This document shows, piece after piece, positions 12,801 to 21,957 of a stretch of DNA of 64,000 bases. Under the pieces are notes generated by a model, which searched no databases, was not told the origin of the DNA, and saw only the letters and a program-made list of their open reading frames with translations. The stretch comes from Ornithodoros turicata. Its lineage: Eukaryota; Arthropoda; Arachnida; Ixodida; Argasidae. Both the position numbers and the translations under genes were made by a program. Within the stretch, counting starts at the first letter, position 1. Each line of letters begins with the position of its first letter. The DNA is taken from positions 682,001 through 746,000 of the forward strand of contig NW_026999355.1 of assembly GCF_037126465.1 (NCBI RefSeq), given 5' to 3'.

Positions 12801-15800
12801 TCAGAAAGGTGATGTCAAGAATAAAATACAGTTCAGTACGAGAACCTCTCCTGTTAAAAAAATTACAACTGTAATGCAGTACAATCGTTAATGGGACATC
12901 ACATTGTGCCTCCTTTAGCATATGTTCTTTATCGTGGTCCTTTATTGTGGAGCATATTGTATTGATGAGTTTCTTGTTTGTGTGGTGATTCTATGTAATC
13001 TTGTTGTGCCCCAATCATCCCACTCCTATAACAGCCGGTTTTAGGCTAGTACAGTCAAACTCCTTTATAGCGAACACCTTTTTAACGAAAATACCACTAC
13101 AGCGAATTTTTTTGCGGTCCCGCTGGAGCCCTATAGGTCCAATAATGGACATCCTTTTTAGCGAAAATACCTTTACTGCAAATTTTTTTTGCTGTCCCCT
13201 GAGTTTCGTTGTAAAGGAGTTTGACTGTAGTACTACATAGAGAAATAACATTATTGTTGTTGTTAGGTAAATTAACAAATAAATTTTGAGTACGCATGCC
13301 TTCATGACCATTATACTCACTTATGAAAGTGGGATGAGTAAGCAAGGAATGTAATTTCTCCCAGGCCACTTCCAATCGATGCACAGATTACACCTGAAAA
13401 CCAATATGTGTTGCATAAATGCTCTCCTTCAGCACGCAGCTTCTAGTGACTACACAGGTGGAAGTGCAATGATGCATAATTTGCTAGAAAACTGTGGCAC
13501 CGACAAGATATGATGGTTGATGCATGTCCATTTTGAAACAATCACAGTATCAGCAGCAAAGGGCCTTGTGAGGACTCTCGCTACAAATTGTGCACGAGTA
13601 CTATACTTCTTCTGTATGCTGTCATATGCCGTTGGAATGTCAGATGTAAGAAGAATCACTGTGCTGATGTGGGCCATTCAGAAATTCTTCCACTTTGCAT
13701 TCTTTTACCAATCTCTCTTCTCATATTTCAGATTTTGGGACTTTAATTAACATGGTATCATATGGAATTTTAAAGTAGCACAGAAGTATTTTTAACACCC
13801 TGTTTTCTTCCTATAAAACTGTTAAGTAGGCCAGTAAGATGCACCCTGCGAAGTAATTCACACCACAGAGTCACAATTATCGCAGAAATTGAATTTAAAG
13901 TACGCCGCAAAAAGCGATCGTGCGCAACGGCGGTGAAGAGCAGTACCAGCCTGTGATCTGCCTGGAACCTCACGCTGACGCAATAAGGAGAACGCTCGCA
14001 GATTGGTCTAGAGAAATGTCTGCTACTCCGCTGTCGTCTGCTACTCGGCTGCTCGGGGTTCTGAAAAAGCCTTTCTCCTGGCTCGGTAATGATTCGGCCA
14101 CTCCTTCTATTCCCAATTCTCCGGGAGAACTGGCAAAACTGGTTTACGGCGGCAAAGGGACAAGGCGCTGACCCCTACTGACCGGCGAACCAGAACGCGT
14201 TCTCCTTATAACGTCATCGGTGATGTGCCATCATACCTCCTCATCCTCGTTATACCTGGAGTGGTGAGTTAAGGGTGAACGCGCCGGGGCTTGTTTATGC
14301 GAGTTTTTTTCTGGGAAACATATTGCGCACATCAAAACCTTTTGCGCTATTTGGTAAAATGACACACACACTTTCATTAGAAATCTTAATCTGAAATTTT
14401 TTTGGATGGCCCTCTGTACTCCTTTAAATTTCTCGTTGCTACATATGTACCCTGCCTTATGGAATATCCCATAAGGGGTGCTTAAATAAAGGGTGCTGGG
14501 CCATGATCGAAAGTGCACAAAACACACGGTCCAAGGAAGAAGAGGAACAACACACGCGCAACTCACAACTCAATTTAATGTAAAAACCAATGAAACCAAA
14601 CACACACCTGGAATGCTGCGAAGCCACCTACAGAAGTCAACAACCTCAATCAGGGTCATCACACAAAGAGATAACGAGGTTTCCACATGCTGCTATCAAG
14701 GAGCAGGACTTCCCTCTCCCATAAGGCCATGCAGGGGTGGCTAATGTGCTTAGGGTAATACCAATCTTCCTGATAGCATAGGCCTCTATAATCTCCCTTG
14801 TCAAGGGATTAGGTGACACAGCCAAGACAACAGTATCTTGAAAGGTTGGACTGCACCCACACCTATTACAATGCAGAGCCAGATGCCCCAAAGGTATACC
14901 ACCCAAAGGTGCTGCATGCTCTCTAAGCCGAATACTGACGAGCCAGTTCATCTGTGTGTTTTCAATCATGAGTTATTTAGACCAACTAGCCCAAAGTCTT
15001 TTGTCATTGTGACTCAAAGCCCTGTTTCTTTTATCACACTGTCTACCAGAAGTCACCATGCACAGTACATTTGCTGTGCAGTGTATCGTCACTGAGCAAT
15101 CAAATTTACACAAACGTTTGGAGTGGTAAGCACTTTGGGAACCAAAAGTTCGTCTGACACTGCTGCTGCTATGGTGTCTCGGCTGCACTTGGCTACGTCA
15201 AGAGTCACCCGATCCGATCTCCCATCCAGACTGCAAATGTCACGACGTGACATTGACTACCCTCAATCACTTACACATTGAAGGAGCAGGAGGTTTCTAG
15301 AGGGGGCGCAGATCACTGGCTTCTCTTCAAGCCAGTTGTGCTCACTGTTCTTTCGCGAGGGCTTACACTATTTGTTGCACAACGCAATGCGGCCAAGAAA
15401 GAATATCTTATGGAGGGATAATAAGATGAAACTAAATGGAATTTTGGAAATACATAACACTAGGGCATTTCGCTGTTCTTAAGATAATAAGATGAAACGA
15501 AATGAAATTTTAGAAATACATGACGCTACACAACCTGCATGAAGTTTAAAAAGAAAATTTATTTCCCTTCTCTCATTGAAAACTCACTGAGCTTTCACTC
15601 AAAGCAGATAATCTCTGTGCTGCTTTGCATCCTAGAGGTCATCAGAAATGCCATGTTAAGGAATTGAAAAGCATGCGCCACAGCATTGTGAAGAGAATGA
15701 TGAGCCAAAAAATGTGATTTTTCAGATGAATAAAAACTGCAAGATGATGGCATAACAAAACCACAGAGTACACACGACTAGTTTGGTTCTCAAGGCCAAA

Positions 15801-18800
15801 AGACCTGCAATTTTTTTTCTTCCAGTTTTCATTTATGCATTACAGTGATGAGAGAGGCACCACTGACAAGTGGGAAAAATGTAGGCACGTTGCTGTACAA
15901 GCTTTCCAGGACACGCAAAAGTTTAATGATTGTGAAGGCTACAACCTGAACATGACATACCTACGAAGGACATCCATTTGGCCACTGCAAAGGACGTCAG
16001 AAGGAAACTAAGACAGGACAGCATGACCACAAGGACAACCTGCACACTGGCACAGCCAAAGACCGTGCAAAAAGAAGAAATTGAGATCGTACAGGTCAAA
16101 CCCAAACCCCCCAAAAAAGGTGCGTTTGGCTCAAAGCCAAACACACTGAGACCTTGGTTGTGTGTGCTCTTTCTACAAATCCCTAGTCTCAAAATTTTTC
16201 GTCATGAAAGATGCTCTGTCCCAAAATAGAATCTTCCGGTACGAAAATTATGATCAGTAACGACAAGGAGTCACAGTCACAGCTTGTATCATGGTCTCCC
16301 ACATTTCCTGGTATGCAAAAAAAAAAAAACTTTCAAAACCTTCTTGCCAAAAATCCTACATTTTGTGGCATACAGTCCATGTACCTGGCAAAGACCAACT
16401 CTTTGAAGCCTCTGAACTGCTATTCAGTAAGATGCCATGCAAAATTTTAGTTTTCAGTACATAATGCTTAGAGAGTAATAGTTAAAGGAATTTTCAGTTT
16501 GTTCAACAGCTAAATAATTGCGGTAGGCTAATTTAGACTTCCTTTGAAATGGTTTCAGATATGTTCTGCAGCCCCTGGACAAAAAATCGACGACGGAGGG
16601 GATGAGCCGTGGCCTTTAGGATTGCAGAGGTTCCCAACCCCCGAGCTATATCAATATACCGTATTTTGCAAGAAAGTTGGCTACAGAGGAAGTCATCCAC
16701 GATAGCCTTTTGCAACTTCTTCGTATCAGCTAGTAGAAAAGAAAACAAATGCAGCAATATATTGTGATATACCACATAGCCCACTGATCCCTATATCATG
16801 TAGACTGAGCATTACTGAGATTGTACGATGCCAACCTTCTCGACAGACTGCATGGGCTTCTGTTGGATTAGTTAGCAACTGCATTTGCGGTATGACACAT
16901 GCATGCAAGGATGGAGAATGGGAGAAACCAAAAACAAATGCGCTCTGTAGCAGATGAACGGGCGGGAACACTAAATGGAGAAACTCAACCCCATTCATCA
17001 TCAAAAGTGTTGTTGCTAAAAACTGCAAAATCAAAGCCCCACTCTAGACAGTCCCAATCGGTGCAAAAGCAGCACCAGATGACATGTACACCAGGATGCA
17101 ATGTTGGGGGAATCTTTTGAAACTACAAAACAGCTTCACTTCTCTTGTCTGAGGAGAGCACCATGTGTCAAGTCCATGTATGTAGTACACAGGTCAACGT
17201 GCAATCACACAACTCACCTGGTGGCGATGTTCAAGAATGGCGCACAAAGTTTTACTATCAGTGCTGGAAGGATGTCTGCCAACAGGATGGCCTGGAAAAC
17301 AAGAACACTGAATATAAGAAAGAAGGCATCCAATGCTTCTGCACACTATTTTCGGGATACGTGCAGAGGGGAACCTAGGGAGGGGGAGGTGCGGATGTCC
17401 TGACCCCCTTTCAATTTCTGTCGTCATCAAGTGCTTCAATTGACCTTGAGCAGTGGACTTGGCATGCTGTCCTGGACTGGACACCCCCTCAGAAAAACCC
17501 TAGATCCACCCCCGGGTATGTATACTAAATTTCACCTGCCTCAACTTGCGGATCAGCAAGTGAGTGAATAAGCCATGTAGGAGAGAATGTGGAGAGGGTG
17601 AATACTTGCACAGCACAAATGTTAAGTAGCCCTTTGCATGTTGACAAGGGTGGTTGCAACAGCAGCACACATGAGCAAGCGGATATTCAAAGTGCATATT
17701 CAATTCCTGCCACCATTACGTGGAGCCTTGCTTCCCCTTGTAGTTCCTGCTGCAATGAAGACACTGGTGGAAGTACATACTTACACCAGTTGATGTTGGG
17801 TTGCATCTTGTCAAATTTGTGCGATGAATAATTGCAGAGGAGGCCTAAATAAAGTCAAATAAAACATCTAAATTGCGATGATGTAGCAGAGAATATGAGA
17901 GCATGCAAACGACGGACCTACATTTCGTGGGACGACATCCTTGTTAAGAATATCGAATGCTGCGCTTAGCATTACCACATAGGCATAATTGTTGCAGAGA
18001 CCGAGAAACCTGAAAAAGGAAAAAAAAAAAAAGGCTTTCCATCAAAACATTTCAAAACAGCATTAAATTATGTTTCAGGGACATGGTACAATGGCACATG
18101 TGGCCCTCACTAGCAGTGTCACGTATATTCAGGTCAACCTTGACGGGCACATGTACGGCCATGTACCTTAATATGTGTCAGGCACATGTATGACTCTGAC
18201 ACTTGACAGATCTTGGAGTGCTTCAGGAGGATTGCTGACCGCAAAATTTCAGTGAATAGACCTATACCGCATTTTGTGGTGTGGCTGTGAATGTATAGAT
18301 GCTTTCCTTTTTGTTTTCCCTGCGTTCTGATAGCTTTAACCAACCGTCATCATTATGATAATTATTTGATGAAGTCAAGTTCTACCTGTTTATAATACTA
18401 CCGTGAGCATGAGGAGAGAAATTCAAATTGCTATGTACTAAAAATAATAAAAAGAATAATAAGAAACAATAAAAAGAACACAGGCCCACTTGCGTTTCAA
18501 GTTTGTCTATCCATGTTTAGGCCAGCAGCAGTTTCAAAAATGAATTGGCGAGGCTAACTGCTCCGACAATACGTCTGAGAACGTGAAAGCACATTTCATT
18601 GACTCACACGTAAAGTGTGTTTCACGTTAGCTGAAACATAATTTTAATGAGAGCACACAGATTTTTAAAGCTATAGAAGTGTGATCTAACTTACCAAAAT
18701 CCAACAAGATTTCGCACTTTCTTCTTTGTGTCGGCATTCTCTGCAAACGAAATTGGGAAAACAAATAAAAAAATGAGGCTGAATTGAAAAATGGGGATAA

Positions 18801-19612
18801 GCCCAAAGGTGCAGCTGTAAACCTGCAAAGCCCAGCTTGGAAATGTACGATGCAGTGCAAACTCGCATGGGTACATTGCAGACAATGTAGTGGCACTGAA
18901 GCATTGCAGACATTTCTCCTTTGAGTATGACCGCACACCCAGATCGAGCGCTGTACAATTCGTCCGTAGACGAAGTGCATTCCATAATGGCAAACCTGAG
19001 CGAGTTCATCCACCAGCTTGCCTGTGTCAGCGCAATTTTGTCAGTAGACAAAGTGTTTCCGCGCAGTGGCTGGGTGGGGCGTGCGTGGGGGTGTGACCCC
19101 CCCCTCCCGAAATCGTACATTTGGTAGTGGAATTGTGATAGAGCAGCCAGGGGGGGAATCCTCCTCCCCATGCAAAGACCCCATACCCATAGAGCCCTTC
19201 CGAAATATATTTCTGGTTACGCCACTACTGTTTTCGCTAAATGGTCATCCGGAGCCTACTTGATGCTCATGTGCAGTTTTTGTCGCGCTCTCTTGAGAGC
19301 TTGAGAGGTTATGGGCAATGTGAAGTCAAGCAACTTCGCAACCGTAGCTCCAAGCAATCAAGTCGATAATACAACTGTTTGTTGGTTTCTTTATAATGGC
19401 TGGTAGGAGAGGTTAGCCAAGGCAGGGATGGCCAACTGTCACGAATGTACGAACACGGACATGGTAGTACGTATCATATATAGCTGGCCCATGCAGATCA
19501 CACGCTTGCAACGCGATAAGGATTAAAAAAGGACTAAAAAGAAGTCCGAAAACTAACCTGAAGCTTTTAACAACTCGTTGGAAGAGTCCTCATTCAAAAT
19601 ATCGGATGACAT
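819..19612 (-). CDS. CLN3: CLN3/battenin, multi-exon gene, 3' end outside window
   Basis: CLN3 is a multi-pass late endosomal/lysosomal membrane protein, lost in Batten disease in humans. I rebuilt 12 coding exons on the minus strand (high to low): 19612-19558, 18740-18695, 18009-17922, 17844-17785, 17291-17218, 16046-15961, 13393-13321, 12435-12404, 11965-11857, 2312-2156, 1033-965, 874-819. All introns are GT-AG and the frame closes at every junction, giving 905 coding nt (301 codons plus 2 nt). Family signatures seen in order are NLVGFW, LGLCNN, YVVMLSAA, ILLADILP, SGLGEITFL, ISTWSSGTGGAGVLGALSYA, VYFAEYFINQGL and REQYRW. The N-terminus (about 24 residues before the first membrane segment) is acidic and short. 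Human CLN3 is 438 residues, so roughly the last third should lie beyond base 1. No stop or frameshift was seen. Introns range from about 90 nt to 9.5 kb, with intron 9 filled by nested transposons. The identification is secure; the exon 3/4 donor choice rests on frame. Confidence 0.93.
965..1033 (-). CDS. CLN3: CLN3 exon 11 (69 nt)
   Basis: Twenty-three whole codons lie between acceptor CCTTCCAG and donor GTGAGT. They encode PLLRFMVPLGIVYFAEYFIN and then QGL, the near-invariant YFAEYFINQGL signature of battenin. Confidence 0.94.
1205..1530 (+). pseudogene. Mariner transposase relic (3' end)
   Basis: A decayed reading frame resembles the C-terminal part of mariner transposases. It has a CPPYLQDIALADCFGF block in place of the usual HPPYSPDLAPSD, then FKGRKFYVDLAVIAAVEKYF, and after a stop at the T-run near 1441 the downstream KELQKCC...YVKQ tail. 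The third catalytic D region is recognisable but altered. It lies in CLN3 intron 10, antisense to the gene. Terminal repeats were not found, so it is a fragment. Confidence 0.6.
1841..1962. repeat. Long hairpin of two inverted SINE-like fragments
   Basis: The arms (1841-1891 and 1911-1962) are about 51 bp and nearly complementary, with a roughly 19-nt spacer. Each arm contains GGACTCAAA or its complement next to an AGCTGGCTAACC-type block, resembling the B-box region of a tRNA-derived SINE. It lies in CLN3 intron 10. The right arm runs straight into the SINE-tail repeat at 1971-2041. Confidence 0.7.
1971..2041 (+). repeat. Dispersed SINE-tail repeat, copy 2
   Basis: It is the reverse complement of 43-110 with a few mismatches, ending AATTACCATCATG. 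It directly follows the right arm of the hairpin at 1841-1962, so hairpin arm plus tail probably form one SINE copy. Confidence 0.55.
2156..2312 (-). CDS. CLN3: CLN3 exon 10 (157 nt)
   Basis: The acceptor is CTGTTGCAG and the donor GTATGT. A single extra base completes the serine codon from exon 9, then 52 codons encode a short hydrophobic start (SFWCVLVHPKK), a polar stretch rich in P, D and S (cytosolic loop, variable in the family) and end FLDKVKLVR. The loop is shorter than the human loop. No stop occurs in this frame, while the other two frames are closed. Confidence 0.85.
2313..3707. other. CLN3 intron 9, right of exon 10
   Basis: No coding exon or recognisable repeat. Short open frames here are not conserved-looking and lack splice-site support. 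Confidence 0.4.
5235..5344 (+). repeat. Gypsy 5' LTR
   Basis: It starts TGTGACGAAGACGAAGGAAC. The part shared with the 3' repeat is 110 bp and ends TTTCCTGTAAC. A further 16 bp (5345-5360) ending GTTACA come before the primer site. If those belong to the LTR it is 126 bp with TG...CA ends. It is exceptionally short for this superfamily. Confidence 0.8.
5364..5375 (+). other. Primer-binding site, lysine-tRNA type
   Basis: TGGCGCCCGAAC is complementary to the 3' end of a lysine tRNA, as in many retroelements. It lies 3 nt after GTTACA (5360) but 19 nt after the end of the LTR portion shared with the 3' copy. Confidence 0.75.
5469..6812 (+). pseudogene. gag: gypsy gag (two in-frame stops)
   Basis: One reading frame of 447 codons is interrupted by TAA at 5940-5942 and TAA at 6088-6090. 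The sequence between and after the stops stays in frame and is clearly continuous. The N-terminal part has a coiled-coil-like stretch (residues about 15-60, ALKKQVYDLQAQLSAVQESL) and a lysine-rich segment near 120. The central part has the hydrophobic/aromatic pattern of a capsid-like domain (WDDMKAAFRKHYGL). Near the C-terminus is one zinc knuckle, CX2CX4HX4C (CLNCKDTRHFASRC). Gag would package element RNA. It overlaps the pol open frame by up to about 260 nt. Confidence 0.85.
6554..8929 (+). pseudogene. pol: gypsy pol: protease, reverse transcriptase, RNase H
   Basis: The frame is open for 791 codons in the -1 frame relative to gag, and the protein proper probably begins after a frameshift near the gag end. 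The aspartic protease is shown by LALLDSGSSRSLM (about 6885-6925). The reverse transcriptase has VKKKDGTTRMCVDYRKLN, FSVMDLASGFHQI, MPFGLKGAPFTCQ and the catalytic YMDD (about 8175-8186). RNase H is shown by IQVHTDASSLGLGAVL and VVTDHHALCWLL. The frame is broken at a stop at 8927-8929, just inside the linker to integrase, where a small deletion moves the continuation into another frame (KTG..LHYAPDCLSRTPP-like remains). The domains themselves look intact. Confidence 0.93.
8930..10273 (+). pseudogene. pol: gypsy pol: integrase, frameshifted and interrupted
   Basis: The integrase part runs through 8961-9506, then shifts frame near 9493 (ending KYVLSP) and continues in the frame read from 9365 to a TGA at 9671-9673. 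It resumes in that same frame to 10273. Visible parts are the HHCC zinc domain (HCDLCQKY near 9353-9378), the catalytic core with D in GLDIIGPF, D in LITDRGTQ and E in NGLCERANKTIKQM, and a C-terminal chromatin/DNA-binding segment with QSPFFLVYGRDPVLP. The D,D,E residues are present, but one frameshift and one stop inactivate the copy. Confidence 0.9.
10340..10351 (+). other. Polypurine tract of the gypsy element
   Basis: AAAACCCGGGGA directly precedes the 3' LTR at 10352. It is the expected position of the plus-strand primer, though the tract is interrupted by CCC and so is atypical. Confidence 0.5.
10352..10461 (+). repeat. Gypsy 3' LTR
   Basis: It matches 5235-5344 with two substitutions over 110 bp. 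It ends GTAAC followed at once by the AAAT target duplication, and lacks the 16 bp that follow the equivalent point in the 5' copy. Confidence 0.85.
11377..11856. other. CLN3 intron 9, left of exon 9
   Basis: AT-rich sequence with no recognised element or exon; it holds the splice donor context of exon 9 only. Confidence 0.4.
11857..11965 (-). CDS. CLN3: CLN3 exon 9 (109 nt)
   Basis: The acceptor is TTTTAAG and the donor GTAAGT. It encodes GAGVLGALSYASMASLLTPA followed by a hydrophobic stretch ending VPAVLAF, matching the GGAGLLGALSYLGL region of human CLN3. It is followed in the transcript by the 9.5-kb transposon-filled intron 9. Confidence 0.92.
12404..12435 (-). CDS. CLN3: CLN3 exon 8 (32-nt microexon)
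   Basis: The exon is only 32 nt, encoding KDVISTWSSGTG across its junctions. The acceptor is GGATAG and the donor GTTTGT, the weakest splice sites in the gene. It is required to supply the WSSGTGG motif conserved in all battenins, so it is real despite its size. Confidence 0.88.
13052..13227. mobile_element. Tc1/mariner-type MITE (176 bp)
   Basis: Terminal inverted repeats begin CAGTCAAACTCCTTTATAGC and end with the near-complement, flanked by TA on both sides (13050-13051 and 13228-13229). No coding capacity. It lies in CLN3 intron 7. Confidence 0.85.
13321..13393 (-). CDS. CLN3: CLN3 exon 7 (73 nt)
   Basis: The acceptor is GGTTTTCAG and the donor GTGAGT. It encodes VICASIGSGLGEITFLAYSS, the highly conserved SSGLGE-TFL motif of battenin. 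A Tc1/mariner MITE (13052-13227) lies about 95 bp beyond its donor. Confidence 0.93.
13760..14480. other. CLN3 intron 6, GC-rich unassigned stretch
   Basis: A patch at about 13900-14220 is clearly more GC-rich than its surroundings. It holds an 83-codon open frame on the plus strand (13920-14171) that resembles nothing I know. It may be a transposon-internal or unrelated regulatory fragment. Confidence 0.3.
14646..15188 (-). pseudogene. Penelope-like GIY-YIG endonuclease relic
   Basis: On the minus strand one frame reads IRLREHAAPLGGIPLGHLAL, then CNRCGCSPTFQDTVVLAVS and LTREIIEAYAIRKIG. This matches the C-terminal part of the GIY-YIG endonuclease of Penelope-like elements (RLREH, C.C...F..T.VL, LTREIIEA..I). 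An upstream frame (to 15188) with CKFDCSVTIHCTAN...GRQCDKR may be the GIY-YIG start but is out of frame. No reverse transcriptase remains. It lies in CLN3 intron 6, same strand as the gene. Confidence 0.55.
15961..16046 (-). CDS. CLN3: CLN3 exon 6 (86 nt)
   Basis: The acceptor is GTGCCAG and the donor GTATGT. It encodes VQVVLVVMLSCLSFLLTSFA and continues to MSFVG, a hydrophobic span aligning with the third membrane segment of CLN3. A competing acceptor seven bases further in would shift the frame, so it was not used. Confidence 0.85.
17218..17291 (-). CDS. CLN3: CLN3 exon 5 (74 nt)
   Basis: The acceptor is TTTTCCAG and the donor GTGAGT. It encodes AILLADILPALIVKLCAPFL, the diagnostic LLADILP motif of battenin, within the second transmembrane segment. 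Phase 0 in, phase 2 out. Confidence 0.92.
17785..17844 (-). CDS. CLN3: CLN3 exon 4 (60 nt)
   Basis: Twenty whole codons lie between acceptor TTATTTAG and donor GTAAGT. They end in RCNPTSTG, equivalent to the CN..ST block of CLN3 that precedes the second membrane segment. The luminal loop carries an N-x-T glycosylation sequon (TNLT), a position of known glycosylation in this family's first luminal loop (inference for this species). Confidence 0.88.
17922..18009 (-). CDS. CLN3: CLN3 exon 3
   Basis: The acceptor TTTTTCAG is preceded by a long T-run. It encodes FLGLCNNYAYVVMLSAAFD and then ILNKDVVPRN, covering the first transmembrane segment. The donor is read as GTAGGT after AAT because this keeps exon 4 in frame; a GTCCGT donor four bases later would break it. 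Confidence 0.9.
18695..18740 (-). CDS. CLN3: CLN3 exon 2 (46 nt)
   Basis: The acceptor is TTTGCAG and the donor GTAAGT. It encodes ENADTKKKVRNLVGFW across the junctions, matching the conserved NAVGFWLLGLCNN start of the first membrane segment in CLN3. Phase 1 in, phase 2 out. Confidence 0.9.
19558..19612 (-). CDS. CLN3: CLN3 exon 1 (start codon)
   Basis: ATG is the complement of 19610-19612, and 18 codons plus one base follow before the donor GTTAG (intron begins at 19557). Encoded residues start MSSDILNEDSS. The start is chosen because it is the only ATG in frame with exon 2 and gives a short acidic N-terminus like other CLN3 proteins. The sequence upstream (19613-19900, transcribed leftward) should hold the 5' UTR and promoter, but I saw no clear TATA box. 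Confidence 0.8.
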
Positions 19613-20170
19613 CGCTATGTTTACAGGTTCTTAATTTGGGGCGAATTACTGCACACGTTCACGCATACCGTCACCGTCAACTCTTCAACAAGCAACCAAA
19701 CTCTGCGTGCACGCAGCTTCACTGGACAGGGAGCATGAACGGGATCGTAATAAAAATAGGTACGATAAGCCACAAAGCAGATGTCATGTGAGAACTTTGC
19801 ACTGCATGGCGACACAGCTCGACTGAAAGCAACAAAAAGTTACGAGTCAGCGTCAACGACGCCAACGTAGCGCTTCTGGCACCGGAAGTAAACAGAGAAC
19901 ACGTGCAGTCCATGAACGTACGACGTGTTTGACGTATTTCCATGTTTGTCGCGCAAAGCTGTTGTGCGGGGCGCGGAGTGAATCAGCTGACAGAATGACG
20001 CTGTGGTATTGCTGTTCTACACTTCCCACCAGCCATAAATGTAAGGCTATGCATGTCACCATGTGTCGTCGTCGATTTCATCTGCGCTTGCACGCACGGA
20101 AGGGGACATTTACGGATATTTTGTAGTTTGGGCAGCGATTGCGACTGCTTCGGATGCTGCTTATTATATC

Positions 20171-20316
20171 CCAAGCAGCAAAATGTACTGCAAGTCGAGT
20201 GCAATGGTGGTGGATGGGTAGGTAAAGGCCTTGAACAGACTCGTGAAACTAAGGAACATTGATAAGACACATACCGTCCACCGCATTGCACTCGACTTTC
20301 AGTACATTGTGCAGCG
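20171..20316. mobile_element. Small MITE (CCCAAGCAGC family), copy A
   Basis: Inverted arms start CCCAAGCAGCAAAATGTACT and end with the near-complement ending at about 20316. The arm sequence continues AAGTCGAGTGCAATGG. A second copy occupies about 41784-41935. Confidence 0.7.
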
Positions 20317-20319
20317 ATT

Positions 20320-21470
20320 GCTGGTGTTTTGAAGCAGTGATTGTGCTCGCGGATACATGGAAATACAGCGTCATTTTGATTTTTGTGTCCTTCAACGTGC
20401 TATTATAGCTACCATAGTGCTATCGCGCGTATCGGATGTAATAAACGGAAAATAATTCCACATACATATGCAGCTACGTGTTTGCGCTTAAAATTTCGAA
20501 GTAAAATGAGCTTGATAAACCATAGTGTTTCTCAATTAACTGCTACTCAATGGACTTGAGACAGGAAATCTGATAGGAAGTCTGACAGGTATCCTGGGTG
20601 TTTTTCTCCTTTTTTTTTTTTCGAGTTTACGGAATTTTTATAAAAAAAGAGCAGCAATGTTCGTCGTTTTGCAGGTAAATTAACTACGGCCAGGCGGACA
20701 TCCTATGGAAGAGAGTATGTAACTAGAAAATGACTATATAATTAACCTGAAATTCATTAATTAGGACTCTTTAATTAACGAATTTCGAGCAAAAGCGAGA
20801 TAGCAGATTGAGAGACTATCCTCGTTGATCGCCATTCCGCGCTTAAAAAATCCTGAAACACGGCGTTGAAACATCAATTCCCGAATTTCAATATACAATT
20901 GAGATTCACTTTTTATTATTTGTTCCCATTCTTATGAAACTACACATAAAGCTTTCATCGAAGTGTATCGCAACGTCAAGCATCGCGTGCATGCAGTCTG
21001 CAGACCGAATCAGCCCGCATCCATGACCGCTCTCAGGATTGTTCCTGCGGTGGGGGGGCAAAGCATTCAACTTCTTCGCCTCTTTTCCTCGAGATGGATG
21101 CCGCTGACTGCACGAGTGTTTATTATGACTATGACAATCTGTGAGTAAAGAGAGCGCAACTTTCGCAGGTGACCTTGGAGCTCCAAGGTGGTGTGGGTGA
21201 AGAGAGAGAGAGGGGGGGGGACGCTCCCCTTTGTCCCTCTCTGGGAACGCCCATGAGCCGAACATACAGGTGCTGCTGAAGTGGAAGTTTGACTTGATTT
21301 TGAGCCAACAACATCGTAGCATTTGAAACCTCATTGGTCAATAGCCAGACAGGGAAGAAAGTATAAACAGAGGCGGAGATATTAGTGTGTACGGTACAGT
21401 AAATCTTGGTTATAGCGAAGAGGGACGGGGAAAAAAAATCGATGTAAGCGGCAACACGATAAAATCGGAA
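20320..21470. other. Intergenic, nothing recognised
   Basis: AT-rich sequence between the small MITE and the SINE-tail copy, with scattered short open frames and no recognisable gene or repeat. Confidence 0.4.
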
Positions 21471-21540
21471 CATGATGGTAATTGAGGTTCTTAGGCTGGA
21501 ACACATAGAAAGGACAAATACATACAAAGTCTCAAGCCTC
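21471..21540 (-). repeat. Dispersed SINE-tail repeat, copy 3
   Basis: It starts CATGATGGTAATTGAGGTTC and matches 43-110 and the complement of 1971-2041. Confidence 0.55.
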
Positions 21541-21957
21541 AAAAGCGGAACTGCCACAAAATGAGTGATATAGCCTCGGAAGTGCGTAAAAATACCGCAG
21601 GAGAGAATATTGACCTGTACCACCTGTACTTCATGGGAAGGTGTATAAAAAGGAAAACCTTGCGATGAGCACATTGGCAACCTTCATATATGGACAAGAG
21701 AGAGAGAACATGAGAGGCACTCCACACAAAAGTAGCGTAATACTAACGTCGCCACAAATTCGAAAAAGTAACGCGACATCGCTATACCGCTTCCAAGTAA
21801 AAGTAACGCAAATAGATTTCAACGATTCCCCCGCAACTCTACCTTTATCGTTCGGGCATCCTGTTGCTCAGTGTATCTGCCATTCCCTCTGTTGGCCTGT
21901 TGAGAAATAATGGGTATAGTTTTCCATTAAATTTTTGGACGTTTGTGTGTAGAAGAC

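Noticed and set aside
13920..14171. 83-codon open frame in CLN3 intron 6
   Set aside because: GC-rich and open, but no recognisable domain, no splice support and no conservation that I can see.
18627..19171. Long overlapping minus-strand open frames around CLN3 exon 2
   Set aside because: Only 46 nt inside them are coding, bounded by clear splice sites. The rest is intron that happens to be open.
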